Origin: Rhizobiales bacterium Ga0077537
GTDB taxonomy: Bacteria; Pseudomonadota; Alphaproteobacteria; Rhizobiales; Hyphomicrobiaceae
Length of the DNA stretch: 64,000 nucleotides
Reading direction: 5' to 3'
NCBI GenBank assembly: GCA_001464955.1
Contig: LNEM01000008.1
Coordinates: forward strand, 102,401 to 166,400
Shown here: one piece after another, positions 18,612-27,259 of the stretch
How positions within the stretch are numbered: the stretch's first letter is position 1
Layout of the letters: each line of letters opens with the position of its first letter
The notes under the pieces: generated by a model
Told to the model about the DNA's origin: nothing
Seen by the model: the letters and a program-made list of their open reading frames with translations, nothing else
The model's database searches: none
Program-made: the position numbers and the translations under genes

Positions 18612-19838
18612 GTGGACAATCCGACCGTGCTCCGGCCCGCCACCGAGTGGGAGCTGCAGCGGCTGCTGACAGAAGCGACGCAGACCAACACGACGATCGA
18701 AGTCGTCGGCGCGGGTACGAAGCGCGACATCGGACGCCCGACCGTTGCGAGCGCCGTCATGACGACGACGTCGCTCACCGGCGTCCGCCTCTATGAGCCG
18801 ACGGAACTCGTGATGGCGGCGCGGGCCGGGACGCCGCTGGCGCGCATAGAGAGCGATCTCGCGGCGCAGGGCCAGATGCTCGCGTTCGAACCCGTGGACC
18901 TCGCGCCGGTCGTCGGACAGGAGGCCGGCTACGCCTCGATCGGCGGCGTCTTCGCCATGAACATCTCGGGCTCGCGGCGCATCGCCGTCGGCGCCGGACG
19001 TGACCACCTGCTCGGCGTCACGGCCATCTCGGGGGCGGGCACGGCGTTCCGGTCCGGCGGGCGCGTGATGAAGAACGTAACGGGCCTCGATCTGGCGCGG
19101 ACGCTATCGGGAAGCTGGGGCACGCTCGGGGTGCTGACGGAGGTCACGTTCAAGGTGATGCCGCGCCCCGAGGACGTCGCGACGCTGATCCTGCTCGGCC
19201 TCGACGATGCGATCGCCATCGAAGCCCTGACGACCGCGCTCGGCTCGCCCTACGAAGTTTCGGGCGCGGTGCATCTCCAGAAGGAACTCGCGGGGCGGCT
19301 CTGGCATCAGGGCCTGAAAGACGAGCACAGCGCCGTCACGGCGATTCGCATCGAGAACTTCACGCCGTCGGTCGCCTATCGCTGCGAGCGCCTGAAACAG
19401 GATCTCAAACTCTTCGGCGACGTGCATGTGCTCGGCACCGAGAGTTCCACCGCGCTCTGGCACGAGTTGCGCATGCTGTCGGTGCTGCAGGGCACGACTG
19501 CGCCACTCTGGCGGATCTCGACGTCACCACAAAACGGCCCCAAGGTCGTCCGGGCGATCACCAGCTTCATGACGTGCCACGCGTGGTACGACTGGGGCGG
19601 CGGTCTCGTCTGGGCGGAGGTGCTCCCGACGTCGGACGCAGGCGCCGCCGACATCCGGCGCGTCATGGCGAGCCACGGCGGACACGCCACGCTCATTCGC
19701 GCGGATGCTGCCGTGCGCGGCTCGATCGACGTGTTCCATCCGCTGGAGCCCGGCGTCGCGCGCATCACGTCGCGCCTCAAGACGGTGTTCGATCCCGCCG
19801 GCATCCTCAATCGCGGGCGCATGTACGCGGCGAGCTAG
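18612..19838 (+). CDS. glcE: Glycolate oxidase subunit GlcE (FAD-binding)
   Basis: A 408-residue second flavin subunit of glycolate oxidase. It contains a short FAD-binding region (VVGAGTKRDIGRP), the GYASIGGVFAMNISGSRRI stretch and VMKNVTGLDLARTLSGSWGTLGVLTEVTFKV, all standard for GlcE. The end RLKTVFDPAGILNRGRMY is the common C-terminal motif of the family. It starts with GTG at 18612, in the 12-base gap after glcD, so translation is tightly linked. Confidence 0.94.
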   Translation: MDNPTVLRPATEWELQRLLTEATQTNTTIEVVGAGTKRDIGRPTVASAVMTTTSLTGVRLYEPTELVMAARAGTPLARIESDLAAQGQMLAFEPVDLAPVVGQEAGYASIGGVFAMNISGSRRIAVGAGRDHLLGVTAISGAGTAFRSGGRVMKNVTGLDLARTLSGSWGTLGVLTEVTFKVMPRPEDVATLILLGLDDAIAIEALTTALGSPYEVSGAVHLQKELAGRLWHQGLKDEHSAVTAIRIENFTPSVAYRCERLKQDLKLFGDVHVLGTESSTALWHELRMLSVLQGTTAPLWRISTSPQNGPKVVRAITSFMTCHAWYDWGGGLVWAEVLPTSDAGAADIRRVMASHGGHATLIRADAAVRGSIDVFHPLEPGVARITSRLKTVFDPAGILNRGRMYAAS

Positions 19839-19853
19839 ACCTGGAAAGACCCC

Positions 19854-21200
19854 ATGCAGACCAATTTCAGGCCGGAGGCTCTCGACAATCCGCGTCTCGC
19901 GGAGGCCGAGAGCATTCTCAGACGGTGCGTGCACTGCGGGCTATGTACGGCCACGTGCTCGACGTACGTCCTCCTCGGCGACGAGCGTGACAGTCCGCGC
20001 GGCCGCATCTACCTGATGAAGGACATGTTCGAGCGGGAGGCGCCAGCGAGCCCCGAGGTTCAGCATCACGTCGACCGCTGCCTGTCGTGCCTCTCGTGCA
20101 TGACGACGTGTCCGTCGGGCGTCGACTACATGCACCTCGTCGACCTGGCGCGGGCCCATATCGAGGAGACCGGACGGCGGAGCCTCCCGGACCGGGCCAT
20201 CCGCTGGCTGCTGGCGAGCCTCATCCCTTACCCGGACCGTTTCCGGAAAGCTTTGGCACTGGCGCCGCTGGGGCGTCCGTTCGCGCCCCTGCTCGCGCGC
20301 CTCGGCCTGCCGCAGGTCCAGGCCATGCTCGACCTGGCGCCGAAGCGCAAGGTCGCGGCGGGCAAATACGCGGGCCCCGGAACCGCGATGCCGAGCGACG
20401 AGCGGCGGAAGCGGGTGATCCTCCTCGCCGGATGCGCGCAACAGGTGCTTCGCCCGGAGATCAACGACGCCACGATCCGCCTTCTCGCCCGGCGTGGCGT
20501 CGACGTCGAGGTGGCGGCGGGCGCGGGCTGCTGTGGCGCGCTCGTCCATCACATGGGGAAGGAAGCCGCCGCCATCGAGCAGGCCAAGGCCAACGTCGAC
20601 GCCTGGGTGAAGACCATGAGCCGGGCGCCGGTCGACGCCATCATCGTCAATGCGTCGGGCTGCGGGACGATGCTCAAGGACTACGGGCATCTCCTCAAGG
20701 CGCATCCCGGACACGCGCGACGGGCCGCCGAGATCTCGGCGCTCGCCAAGGACGTCACCGAATTCCTGTCGAGCTTCGACTTCGGCGCGCCGAACCGCTG
20801 GTCGAGCCTGCGGGTCGCCTACCATTCAGCGTGCTCCATGCAGCACGGCCAGCGCATCACCGAAGCGCCGAAGACACTCCTGCGGAATGCCGGCTTCACC
20901 GTGCTCGATATTCCGGAGAGCCACATCTGCTGCGGCTCGGCGGGGGTCTACAATATCCTGCAGCCGGACCTCGCGGGCCAGCTTCGCCAGCGCAAGGTGG
21001 ACAACATCGAGAGTGTGAGGCCGGACATCATCGCCGCCGGCAACCTCGGTTGCATCTCCCAGATCCAGCTCGGCACGCCGATTCCCGTCGTGCACACGAT
21101 CGAGCTTCTGGACTGGGCGTGCGGCGGACCGGTGCCGCAAGGGCTCGAGCGCTTCGCCGGCTCCGTCACGGATGTTCCGGAACCGGCGGGCGCAGCCTGA
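19854..21200 (+). CDS. glcF: Glycolate oxidase iron-sulfur subunit GlcF
   Basis: A 448-residue electron-transfer subunit. Two [4Fe-4S] ferredoxin motifs occur near the N terminus, CVHCGLCTATC and CLSCLSCMTTCPSG, followed by two CCG-type cysteine-rich domains, visible as GAGCCGALVHHMG and ESHICCGSAGVYN. It passes electrons from GlcDE to the quinone pool at the membrane face. The length is slightly above the family norm because of a short tail after LDWACGG. It is 15 bases behind glcE and ends the operon; a haloacid dehalogenase gene converges on it. Confidence 0.95.
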   Translation: MQTNFRPEALDNPRLAEAESILRRCVHCGLCTATCSTYVLLGDERDSPRGRIYLMKDMFEREAPASPEVQHHVDRCLSCLSCMTTCPSGVDYMHLVDLARAHIEETGRRSLPDRAIRWLLASLIPYPDRFRKALALAPLGRPFAPLLARLGLPQVQAMLDLAPKRKVAAGKYAGPGTAMPSDERRKRVILLAGCAQQVLRPEINDATIRLLARRGVDVEVAAGAGCCGALVHHMGKEAAAIEQAKANVDAWVKTMSRAPVDAIIVNASGCGTMLKDYGHLLKAHPGHARRAAEISALAKDVTEFLSSFDFGAPNRWSSLRVAYHSACSMQHGQRITEAPKTLLRNAGFTVLDIPESHICCGSAGVYNILQPDLAGQLRQRKVDNIESVRPDIIAAGNLGCISQIQLGTPIPVVHTIELLDWACGGPVPQGLERFAGSVTDVPEPAGAA

Positions 21201-21234
21201 TCGCTGGCCGCGCAGCACGTCGAAGGTGACCGCC

Positions 21235-21960
21235 TCAGCGGCGTGGGCAGCCCATGGCGTCCGCCACGCCCGTGAAGCTGTCGGTCACGACATCCCAGTC
21301 GCGGCTCGCGGCAAGGTCCTTCTTCTGATCGGGACCGTACTCGGTCGGGCGCAGCACGAACGCCGTCCGATAGCCGACGCTCGCCGCCGCCGCGAGGTCG
21401 TCGTTGTGGGCCGCAACCAGCATCACTTCTTGCGGCTCGAGGTTCAGGAGAGCTGCATTGCGCAGATAGCACTCGGGCATCGGCTTGTAGGCACGGGCCG
21501 ATTCTGCGCCGAGGATCAAGTCCCACGGCAGACCGGCCCGCTTCGCCATGCGCACGAGGAGCCCGGTGTTGCCGTTCGACAGCGTGGAGATGATGTAGCG
21601 GCGCTTCAGGCGCAGCAGGCCTTCGATGGCGTCCGGCCACGGATCGAGGCGATGCCAGATGCGCGTCAGATGCTCGATCTCGTGCGTCGAGAGGCCTTCG
21701 ACGCCGTTCCGCTCGAGCAGCTTCTTCAGGCTTTCGCGATGCAGATCGTCGAGGATCGCCCAGCTGCGGCGCCCCGAACGCACCTCCTCCATGGCCGGCT
21801 GATAGAGGCCGCGCCAGTCGTCGGCGAAGCGGGTCCAGTCGACGCCGAGCCCCTTCGCGTTGCCGAACGCCGTCAACTCGCGGATGACGCTGCCGCGCCA
21901 GTCGACCACGGTTCCGAAGACGTCGAACACCAGAGCCTTCACATTCTCTTTCGCAACCAT
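21235..21960 (-). CDS. Haloacid dehalogenase, type II
   Basis: A 241-residue HAD hydrolase. The nucleophile Asp13 sits in ALVFDVFGTVVDWR, Ser/Asn of motif II in ISTLSNGNTGLL, Lys in ARAYKPMPECYL (motif III) and the acidic motif IV in VMLVAAHNDDLAAA. This set matches L-2-haloacid dehalogenases that hydrolyse 2-haloalkanoates, although several relatives act on unknown phosphates. The start at 21960 has GAGGAG 11 bases upstream, whereas an in-frame GTG at 21969 sits almost on top of it. Placed next to glcDEF, a link with halo- or glycolate metabolism (haloacetate gives glycolate) is attractive but inferred. Confidence 0.85.
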   Translation of the reverse strand: MVAKENVKALVFDVFGTVVDWRGSVIRELTAFGNAKGLGVDWTRFADDWRGLYQPAMEEVRSGRRSWAILDDLHRESLKKLLERNGVEGLSTHEIEHLTRIWHRLDPWPDAIEGLLRLKRRYIISTLSNGNTGLLVRMAKRAGLPWDLILGAESARAYKPMPECYLRNAALLNLEPQEVMLVAAHNDDLAAAASVGYRTAFVLRPTEYGPDQKKDLAASRDWDVVTDSFTGVADAMGCPRR

Positions 21961-22067
21961 CGAGATCACTACTCCTCGGTCTCGCCCCGCGGCACGGTCG
22001 CCAACAGAGCGGGTTCGTCAAGCATGGCGCGGCGACATGGTTTCGATCGCAGGGGTTCAGGCCCGCC

Positions 22068-23159
22068 TCAGGGCCCGCCCACCTGCGCGCGATGCCGCAA
22101 TTTGTGATCGGCCAGCACCAGCGCCATCATGGCTTCGCCGACCGGGACCGCACGGATCCCCACGCAAGGGTCGTGGCGGCCCTTGGTGACGATCTCGGTG
22201 TCGCGTCCTCCGGTGTCGATCGTGCGGCGGGGCTGGAGGATCGACGAGGTCGGCTTCACGGCGAAGCGGACGACGATCTGCTGGCCGCTCGAGATGCCGC
22301 CGACGATGCCGCCGGCGTGGTTCGAGAGAAACACCGGCCGGCCGTCGTTGCCGATGCGCATCTCGTCGGCGTTCGCCTCGCCGGAGAGTTCAGCGGCTGC
22401 AAAGCCGTCGCCGATCTCGACGGCCTTCACGGCGTTGATGCTCATCATCGCGGATGCGAGATCCTGGTCGAGCTTGCCGTAGAGCGGCGCGCCCCAGCCG
22501 GGGGGCACGCCATCGGCGACGACCTCGATCACGGCGCCGGCCGAGGAACCGGCCTTCCGGACGCCGTCGAGATAACCTTCCCAGGCGGCGGCCGCCATGG
22601 GGTCGGGGCAGAAAAAGGGATTGCGGGCGACCTCGGCCCAGTCCCAACGGCTCCGGTCGATCCGGTGCGGCCCGATCTGCACGAGGGCGGCCCGGACGCT
22701 CACCCTGTCGATGATCTTCCGCGCCACGGCACCGCCGGCGACGCGCATGGCCGTCTCGCGGGCCGACGAGCGCCCCCCACCCCGATAGTCCCGGATGCCG
22801 TACTTCTGGAGGTAGGTGTAGTCGGCGTGGCCGGGCCGGAACTTGGAGGCGATGTCGCCGTAGTCCTTGGAACGCTGATCGACATTCTCGATCACGAGGG
22901 CGATCGGCGTTCCCGTCGTCACCTGGCGGCCGGTTGCGTCCGGGAACACGCCGGACAGAATGCGCACCTCGTCGGGCTCGCGGCGCTGGGTCGTGTGTCG
23001 CGACTGGCCCGGCCGGCGACGATCCAGTTCAGCCTGGATCTCGGAGGCCTCGAGCGGCAAACCGGGGGGGCAACCGTCCACGACGCAGCCGATGGCCGAA
23101 CCGTGGCTCTCGCCCCAGGTCGTCAGGCGGAGGGCTTGGCCGAAGGTATTGAAGGACAT
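22068..23159 (-). CDS. aroC: Chorismate synthase
   Basis: A 363-residue FMN-dependent lyase that makes chorismate from EPSP, last step of the shikimate pathway. The family signatures [21 protein letters not shown] (start near residue 17, given in part), [31 protein letters not shown] and the C-terminal [23 protein letters not shown] are all present. The start gives [16 protein letters not shown], as in other members. Length is normal. It stands alone on the minus strand with 107 bases to the HAD gene. Confidence 0.97.
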   Translation of the reverse strand: MSFNTFGQALRLTTWGESHGSAIGCVVDGCPPGLPLEASEIQAELDRRRPGQSRHTTQRREPDEVRILSGVFPDATGRQVTTGTPIALVIENVDQRSKDYGDIASKFRPGHADYTYLQKYGIRDYRGGGRSSARETAMRVAGGAVARKIIDRVSVRAALVQIGPHRIDRSRWDWAEVARNPFFCPDPMAAAAWEGYLDGVRKAGSSAGAVIEVVADGVPPGWGAPLYGKLDQDLASAMMSINAVKAVEIGDGFAAAELSGEANADEMRIGNDGRPVFLSNHAGGIVGGISSGQQIVVRFAVKPTSSILQPRRTIDTGGRDTEIVTKGRHDPCVGIRAVPVGEAMMALVLADHKLRHRAQVGGP

Positions 23160-23838
23160 TCTCTCGATCTTCCGTCGTTCTGGGCTGAGGTGCGGCAGCC
23201 GGACGTGGAACTAGTGACCTCGCCGCCACTACGGCTGAGGCGAAGTAGCCGCGCCGCGAGTCGCAGTGGCCGTCAAGCCCCGGTGCGTCAGTGACAAGGC
23301 CCCGAAGCACAGTTTATCACCGGAGTGTCGTATCTCGTGATTCACGTTCCACACGCGAAAAAGGAGAAAACCACAACCTGCTGGTGCACGTCCGGGTCGG
23401 GACCTCGCGGTCCAGCCTGTGTAGTGTCAGCATTCTACAATCCGGCGCAAGGGTGCGTCCGCTGCGAGCAAAACACAAAACGAAGGGGCTCGCAGCGTCG
23501 ATGTGTTTGCCGATGAGACCGGACAGAAGCCGGTAGACGAGTGCGTCACAGGGTCAGCTTGGAGCTCGCCAGAGGACGACGCGGATGCGTCCCCTCGACT
23601 GAGTTCCTGACAAGGCTCCGAACCGGTGGTGGCCAGGGCATTCCGCCTTGGTCTACGAACTCAAGACACGTGCGTCCCGAAACGATTCCTGCGATTGAGC
23701 ACCGCTCGAAGGGTTTCCGTGATGTCCGACGTCTGTCATTGGCCGGAGCTGCCGCTGCTCCGGCCAATTTTTATGCGATATTCCTCGATGGTGGGTGCGG
23801 TCGGCGCACGTAAGTGCGGCGCGGAACGGGAGGTCGGC
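23160..23838. other. Gene-poor region of about 680 bases
   Basis: No frame here resembles a known protein; the candidate ORFs are Arg/Cys-rich with no ribosome binding site. Local A-rich and purine-rich stretches near 23355-23375 and 23465-23490 stand out from the high-GC surroundings. A perfect terminator at 23738-23772 on the plus strand, with nothing coding upstream of it for hundreds of bases, implies an RNA transcript ending there. I could not match it to RNase P, tmRNA or 6S RNA by their conserved cores. Confidence 0.45.
23738..23772 (+). terminator. Rho-independent terminator of an unidentified transcript
   Basis: ATTGGCCGGAGC (23738-23749) pairs perfectly over 12 bp with GCTCCGGCCAAT (23757-23768), loop of 7 bases, followed by T at 23768-23772. 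It precedes the next gene by 66 bases and has no gene on the plus strand upstream until glcF, so it probably ends a small RNA. Confidence 0.8.
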
Positions 23839-24396
23839 GTGCGTATTCTCGCTGGGATGCTGCTGGCGATAGCGGGTGCAATCACTTCATTCATAACGGT
23901 TCTCGTCGCGCTTGACGGGACGGGTGCGCTGGGTCCCGATCGGCTGACTGCCGACCGGCTCGCGGCATTCGCCGTCAGCGGCCAAGGGATCACGATCATT
24001 CCCGAGGGAGTTCTGCTCCGTCACCAGTCCGCCACATTGGGAAGCTCCCGTGGCGCAGGTGCCGTGCCGGGACCGGTGTCTGCGACGCGACGCACGGGGG
24101 TCATCGTGCCGCCGATCGTCCGGCGGGTTCCAGCGGAAGCCCCGCTGGCAAGCTTCGAGATCGCAGAGGCCGAGGAGAAGAAGCGCAGCGCCACAGCCGT
24201 TGCCGCCGTTCCGCCGCCACAGCCGCAGCTGGCCAGGCGGCCCGCGATCGACACCGCGACGCGATCAGCCCTCGGCGGGCCGAAGCCAGCGTCCGTATCA
24301 CGCAGCGCTCAGGGCGTCAGCAGTCCCGTCCAACCAGCCCCGACGGTGCCGCGGCGCGAAGGACAAAGCCCCGATCCGGCGCGGGTCTCGCCCTAG
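23839..24396 (+). CDS. Membrane-anchored Pro/Ala-rich hypothetical protein
   Basis: A 185-residue protein with one N-terminal membrane helix (ILAGMLLAIAGAITSFITVLVAL, about residues 3-25), likely an uncleaved anchor, then a short folded segment and a long Pro/Ala/Ser-rich region that looks disordered. The start is GTG at 23839 with GGGAGG 5 bases upstream. No conserved domain is recognised. A second protein in this window (30710-31528) has the same architecture and also ends in Ser-Pro. Possible envelope or periplasm-spanning linker protein; function unknown. Confidence 0.55.
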   Translation: MRILAGMLLAIAGAITSFITVLVALDGTGALGPDRLTADRLAAFAVSGQGITIIPEGVLLRHQSATLGSSRGAGAVPGPVSATRRTGVIVPPIVRRVPAEAPLASFEIAEAEEKKRSATAVAAVPPPQPQLARRPAIDTATRSALGGPKPASVSRSAQGVSSPVQPAPTVPRREGQSPDPARVSP

Positions 24397-24418
24397 CCTT
24401 TGGCTGCATCCCGATGGC

Positions 24419-25018
24419 TCAGACCCACTCCATACTTCCCCGGCGCAGTACGAGCACGCGGTCCTGGGGTATGTCGAGCCGCGCCACGTCGTTTCCGGCC
24501 ATCCCGACGACCAGTCCCCTCAGTGCGCGGCTGACGGCGCCGTGGGCAACCACCACCGCGTCGACCGTCATCGTTTCGAGCCAGCCCGCAATGCGCTCGC
24601 TCAGCATGGCGTAGCTTTCGCCACCCTCCGGATGCCACGTCCACGGCTCCGTCGTATGGCCGTGGAAGCCCGCCGGATCGATGTCGGGAAGCTCGTGCCA
24701 CAGACGTCCTTCCCAGACGCCGTAGCGCTGCTCCATCAGGCGCGGCTCGCGTCGGAAGACGTCGGGCGCGAGGCCCATCGAGCCGCGCGCGATGCGCATC
24801 GTCTCGCTGGCGCGCTGCAACGGGCTCGCGACGTAGTCGACGGTCCGGGCCTGCTCGCCGAGGAGGCGGGCGAGCGTCGCGCCGTTGCCAGCCGCCTGGC
24901 GGCGGCCCTTCTCGTTCAACGGGATGTCGGTCTGGCCCTGGAAGCGCCCAACCGCGTTCCAGTCCGTCTCGCCGTGCCGCACGAAATAGAGGGTGACGCC
25001 ATCACGGAGCAGAGACAT
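24419..25018 (-). CDS. Histidine phosphatase family protein
   Basis: A 199-residue phosphoglycerate-mutase-like phosphatase. The phosphorylated His15 is in LYFVRHGETDWN, with GRFQGQTDIPLNEKGRRQA following, and the second catalytic His is in AVVVAHGAVSRAL. It resembles CobC/GpmB-type enzymes acting on small phosphate esters. The start ATG at 25018 overlaps the stop of the upstream oxidoreductase (TGATG), so the two are translationally coupled. The large upstream frame extension overlaps that gene and is not real. Confidence 0.87.
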   Translation of the reverse strand: MSLLRDGVTLYFVRHGETDWNAVGRFQGQTDIPLNEKGRRQAAGNGATLARLLGEQARTVDYVASPLQRASETMRIARGSMGLAPDVFRREPRLMEQRYGVWEGRLWHELPDIDPAGFHGHTTEPWTWHPEGGESYAMLSERIAGWLETMTVDAVVVAHGAVSRALRGLVVGMAGNDVARLDIPQDRVLVLRRGSMEWV

Positions 25019-26025
25019 CAGACCTCGAGGATCAACTTGCCGTTGTTGCCGCCGGTGTAGAGCAGGTTGAGGGTGTCGACGAACGCGGGGAGCCCGCCTT
25101 TGCGCACATCCTCGCGGATCTTGAGGCGGCCTTCGGCGTGCCACGCGCCGAGATCGCGGATCGCCTCGGGCACCCGGTTCGACCAGTCCGTGACGATGAG
25201 GCCGCGCATCCGCAAGCGCTGGGTCAGGATCGCCCGGAAATTGCGGGGACCCGGTGGAGGGCTCGTGGCGTTGTAGGCGGAGATGAGACCGCAGATGGCG
25301 ATGCGGCCGAAGACGTTCATCTGCGGCAGCACGGTGTCGAGGATGTCGCCGCCGACGTTCTCGAAGTTGACGTCGATACCGTCCGGGCAGGCGCGCTTCA
25401 GGGCGGCCTCGAGATCGGGGGCCTTGTAGTCGACGCAGGCGTCGAAGCCGAGCGTGTCGGTGACGAAGGCGCATTTCTCGGGACCGCCCGCGATCCCGAC
25501 GGCGCGGCAGCCCTTGATCTTCGCGATCTGGCCGACGATCGAGCCGACGGCACCGGACGCGGCCGAGACGACGACCGTCTCGCCCGGCTGGGGCTGGCCC
25601 ACTTCGAGGAGGCCGAAATAGGCCGTCCAGCCCGGCATGCCGAGGCCGCCGACCCAGCGCTCGAGTGGCGCTTTCGTCTCGTCGACCTTCACCAGCCGGG
25701 GGCTCCCCTTCGTCACCGCATATTGCTGGGCCCCAAGAAGCCCCTGGACGGCATCGCCGACCTTGAAGTCGGGGTGGCGGGACGCCTCGACACGTCCGAC
25801 GGAGTAGGCGCGCATGACTTCGCCGATGCCGACCGGGGGCACGTAGGAGCGCGTATCGTTGACCCAGCCGCGCATGGCGGGATCGAGCGAGACGTAGGCG
25901 ATCTTCACGCGCACTTCACCGTCGCCCGGATCCGCGAGCGGGACCTCGCGAACCGCGAAGCAGTCGTGGGTGATCATGCCCGGCGGCGGGCGCTTGGCCA
26001 ATTGCACCTGGAGGTTGGTCGGCAT
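25018..26025 (-). CDS. Zinc-independent NADP-dependent oxidoreductase (MDR family)
   Basis: A 335-residue medium-chain dehydrogenase/reductase without the zinc-binding Cys/His set. VVVSAASGAVGSIVGQIAKIKG is the NADP-binding Rossmann loop and DGIDVNFENVGGDILDTVL is typical of the leukotriene-B4 dehydrogenase/CurA/YncB group, which reduces the carbon-carbon double bond of 2-alkenals and enones. The N terminus MPTNLQVQLAKRPPPGM fits the family; a GTG nine bases upstream is a weaker start. Its stop overlaps the start of the phosphatase gene by one base. Confidence 0.9.
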   Translation of the reverse strand: MPTNLQVQLAKRPPPGMITHDCFAVREVPLADPGDGEVRVKIAYVSLDPAMRGWVNDTRSYVPPVGIGEVMRAYSVGRVEASRHPDFKVGDAVQGLLGAQQYAVTKGSPRLVKVDETKAPLERWVGGLGMPGWTAYFGLLEVGQPQPGETVVVSAASGAVGSIVGQIAKIKGCRAVGIAGGPEKCAFVTDTLGFDACVDYKAPDLEAALKRACPDGIDVNFENVGGDILDTVLPQMNVFGRIAICGLISAYNATSPPPGPRNFRAILTQRLRMRGLIVTDWSNRVPEAIRDLGAWHAEGRLKIREDVRKGGLPAFVDTLNLLYTGGNNGKLILEV

Positions 26026-26125
26026 GTCTCGCACTCTCTTCGTCCGGTTGATCCGGCGCGAGACTAGGACGCTCGGAGCGAGCGCGCAAACCCTGTCGGA
26101 CCGAGGCCGGGCCGGCGCCGGAATA

Positions 26126-27256
26126 CTAGCGCCGATCGCCGACCGAGAGCCTCTTCTCGAGCCAGGCCGAGTAGCGCGAAATCGAGAAGCAGATCACCCA
26201 GAACACAAAGGCCGCGAACACGTAGCCGGTCATGGCGGTGCCGGGGGCAAACCACTTGGCATCGGTGAGGCCGGCCTGGACGATGCCGAGCAGGTCGAAG
26301 ATGCCGATGATCAGGACGAGGCTCGTATCCTTGGCGAGGCCGACGAAGCTGTTGACGATACCGGGGATCACCAGCTTCAGCGCCTGCGGCAGAACGATCA
26401 GCCCCATCTTCTGGGGAAAGGACAGCCCGAGACTGTCGGCCGCCTCGTACTGGCCGCGCGGGATGGCCTGCAGGCCACCCCGGATCGTCTCGGCCATATA
26501 GGCGCCCGAGAAGAGCATGACGCCGATCAGGGCGCGCAGCAGCTTGTCGAACGACACGCCGTCCGGGAGGAACAGCGGCAGCATCACGGAGGACATGAAC
26601 AGGATGGTGATAAGCGGGACGGCGCGCACCACCTCGATGAAGAAGATCGATACCCAGCGTGCGACCGGCATCTCGGAGCGACGGCCCAGGGCGAGGATGA
26701 TGCCGATCGGAAACGAGCCCGCGATGCCGACGGTGGCCACGACCAGCGTCACGAGGAGACCGCCCCAGAACTCGGTCTTGACGACGGGCAAGCCGAACAT
26801 GCCGCCGTACAGCAGCCCCCAAGAAATGAACGGCAGGCCGACGACGGCGAAGATGCCGAACCACTTCTTTCCCGGGATCGCCGGGATCATGAGGCCGGCG
26901 AGCGTGACGGCGGTCAGCCCGTAAGTCAGCAGAACGCGCCAGCGCTCGCTGTCGGGGTAGCGTCCGTACATGAACTGGCCGAACTTCGCCGTCACGAACG
27001 GCCAACACGCACCGACGTTGGCGCTCTGGCAGACAGTCCCGTCGTTGCCGGTCCAAACCGCCGAGAACACCGCCCAATCGAGGACGCCCATCACGACGCG
27101 CCACGTCACCCAGAGGCACACGAGGGTGATCAGCGAGTTCGACCAGGATGAGAAGAGGTTCTTCGACAGCCAGCCGATGACGCCGACTTCGGATCGCGGA
27201 GGGGCCAGATCGGCCGCCGCGACAAAGGTTCCCGCTGCCTTCGTAGAGCCGGTCAT
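26126..27256 (-). CDS. aapM: General L-amino-acid ABC transporter permease AapM
   Basis: A 376-residue inner-membrane permease of the HisMQ type. It has an extended N-terminal region with hydrophobic segments, as in rhizobial AapM, and then the transport domain with the EAA loop GLQAIPRGQYEAADSLGLSFPQ. The C-terminal end (FVFWVICFSISRYSAWLEKRL) is typical. It pairs with AapQ, only 3 bases upstream in the operon, to form the membrane channel for broad-range L-amino-acid uptake. Last gene of the P-J-Q-M run. Confidence 0.93.
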   Translation of the reverse strand: MTGSTKAAGTFVAAADLAPPRSEVGVIGWLSKNLFSSWSNSLITLVCLWVTWRVVMGVLDWAVFSAVWTGNDGTVCQSANVGACWPFVTAKFGQFMYGRYPDSERWRVLLTYGLTAVTLAGLMIPAIPGKKWFGIFAVVGLPFISWGLLYGGMFGLPVVKTEFWGGLLVTLVVATVGIAGSFPIGIILALGRRSEMPVARWVSIFFIEVVRAVPLITILFMSSVMLPLFLPDGVSFDKLLRALIGVMLFSGAYMAETIRGGLQAIPRGQYEAADSLGLSFPQKMGLIVLPQALKLVIPGIVNSFVGLAKDTSLVLIIGIFDLLGIVQAGLTDAKWFAPGTAMTGYVFAAFVFWVICFSISRYSAWLEKRLSVGDRR

Positions 27257-27259
27257 GGC

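Noticed and set aside
21961..21969. GTG start for the haloacid dehalogenase.
   Set aside because: The only good ribosome binding site is two bases from this codon, too close to use, but correctly spaced for the ATG at 21960.
23160..23740. RNase P RNA, tmRNA or 6S RNA in the gene-poor stretch.
   Set aside because: The conserved cores I know for RNase P and tmRNA are not present. The orphan terminator alone does not identify a class.
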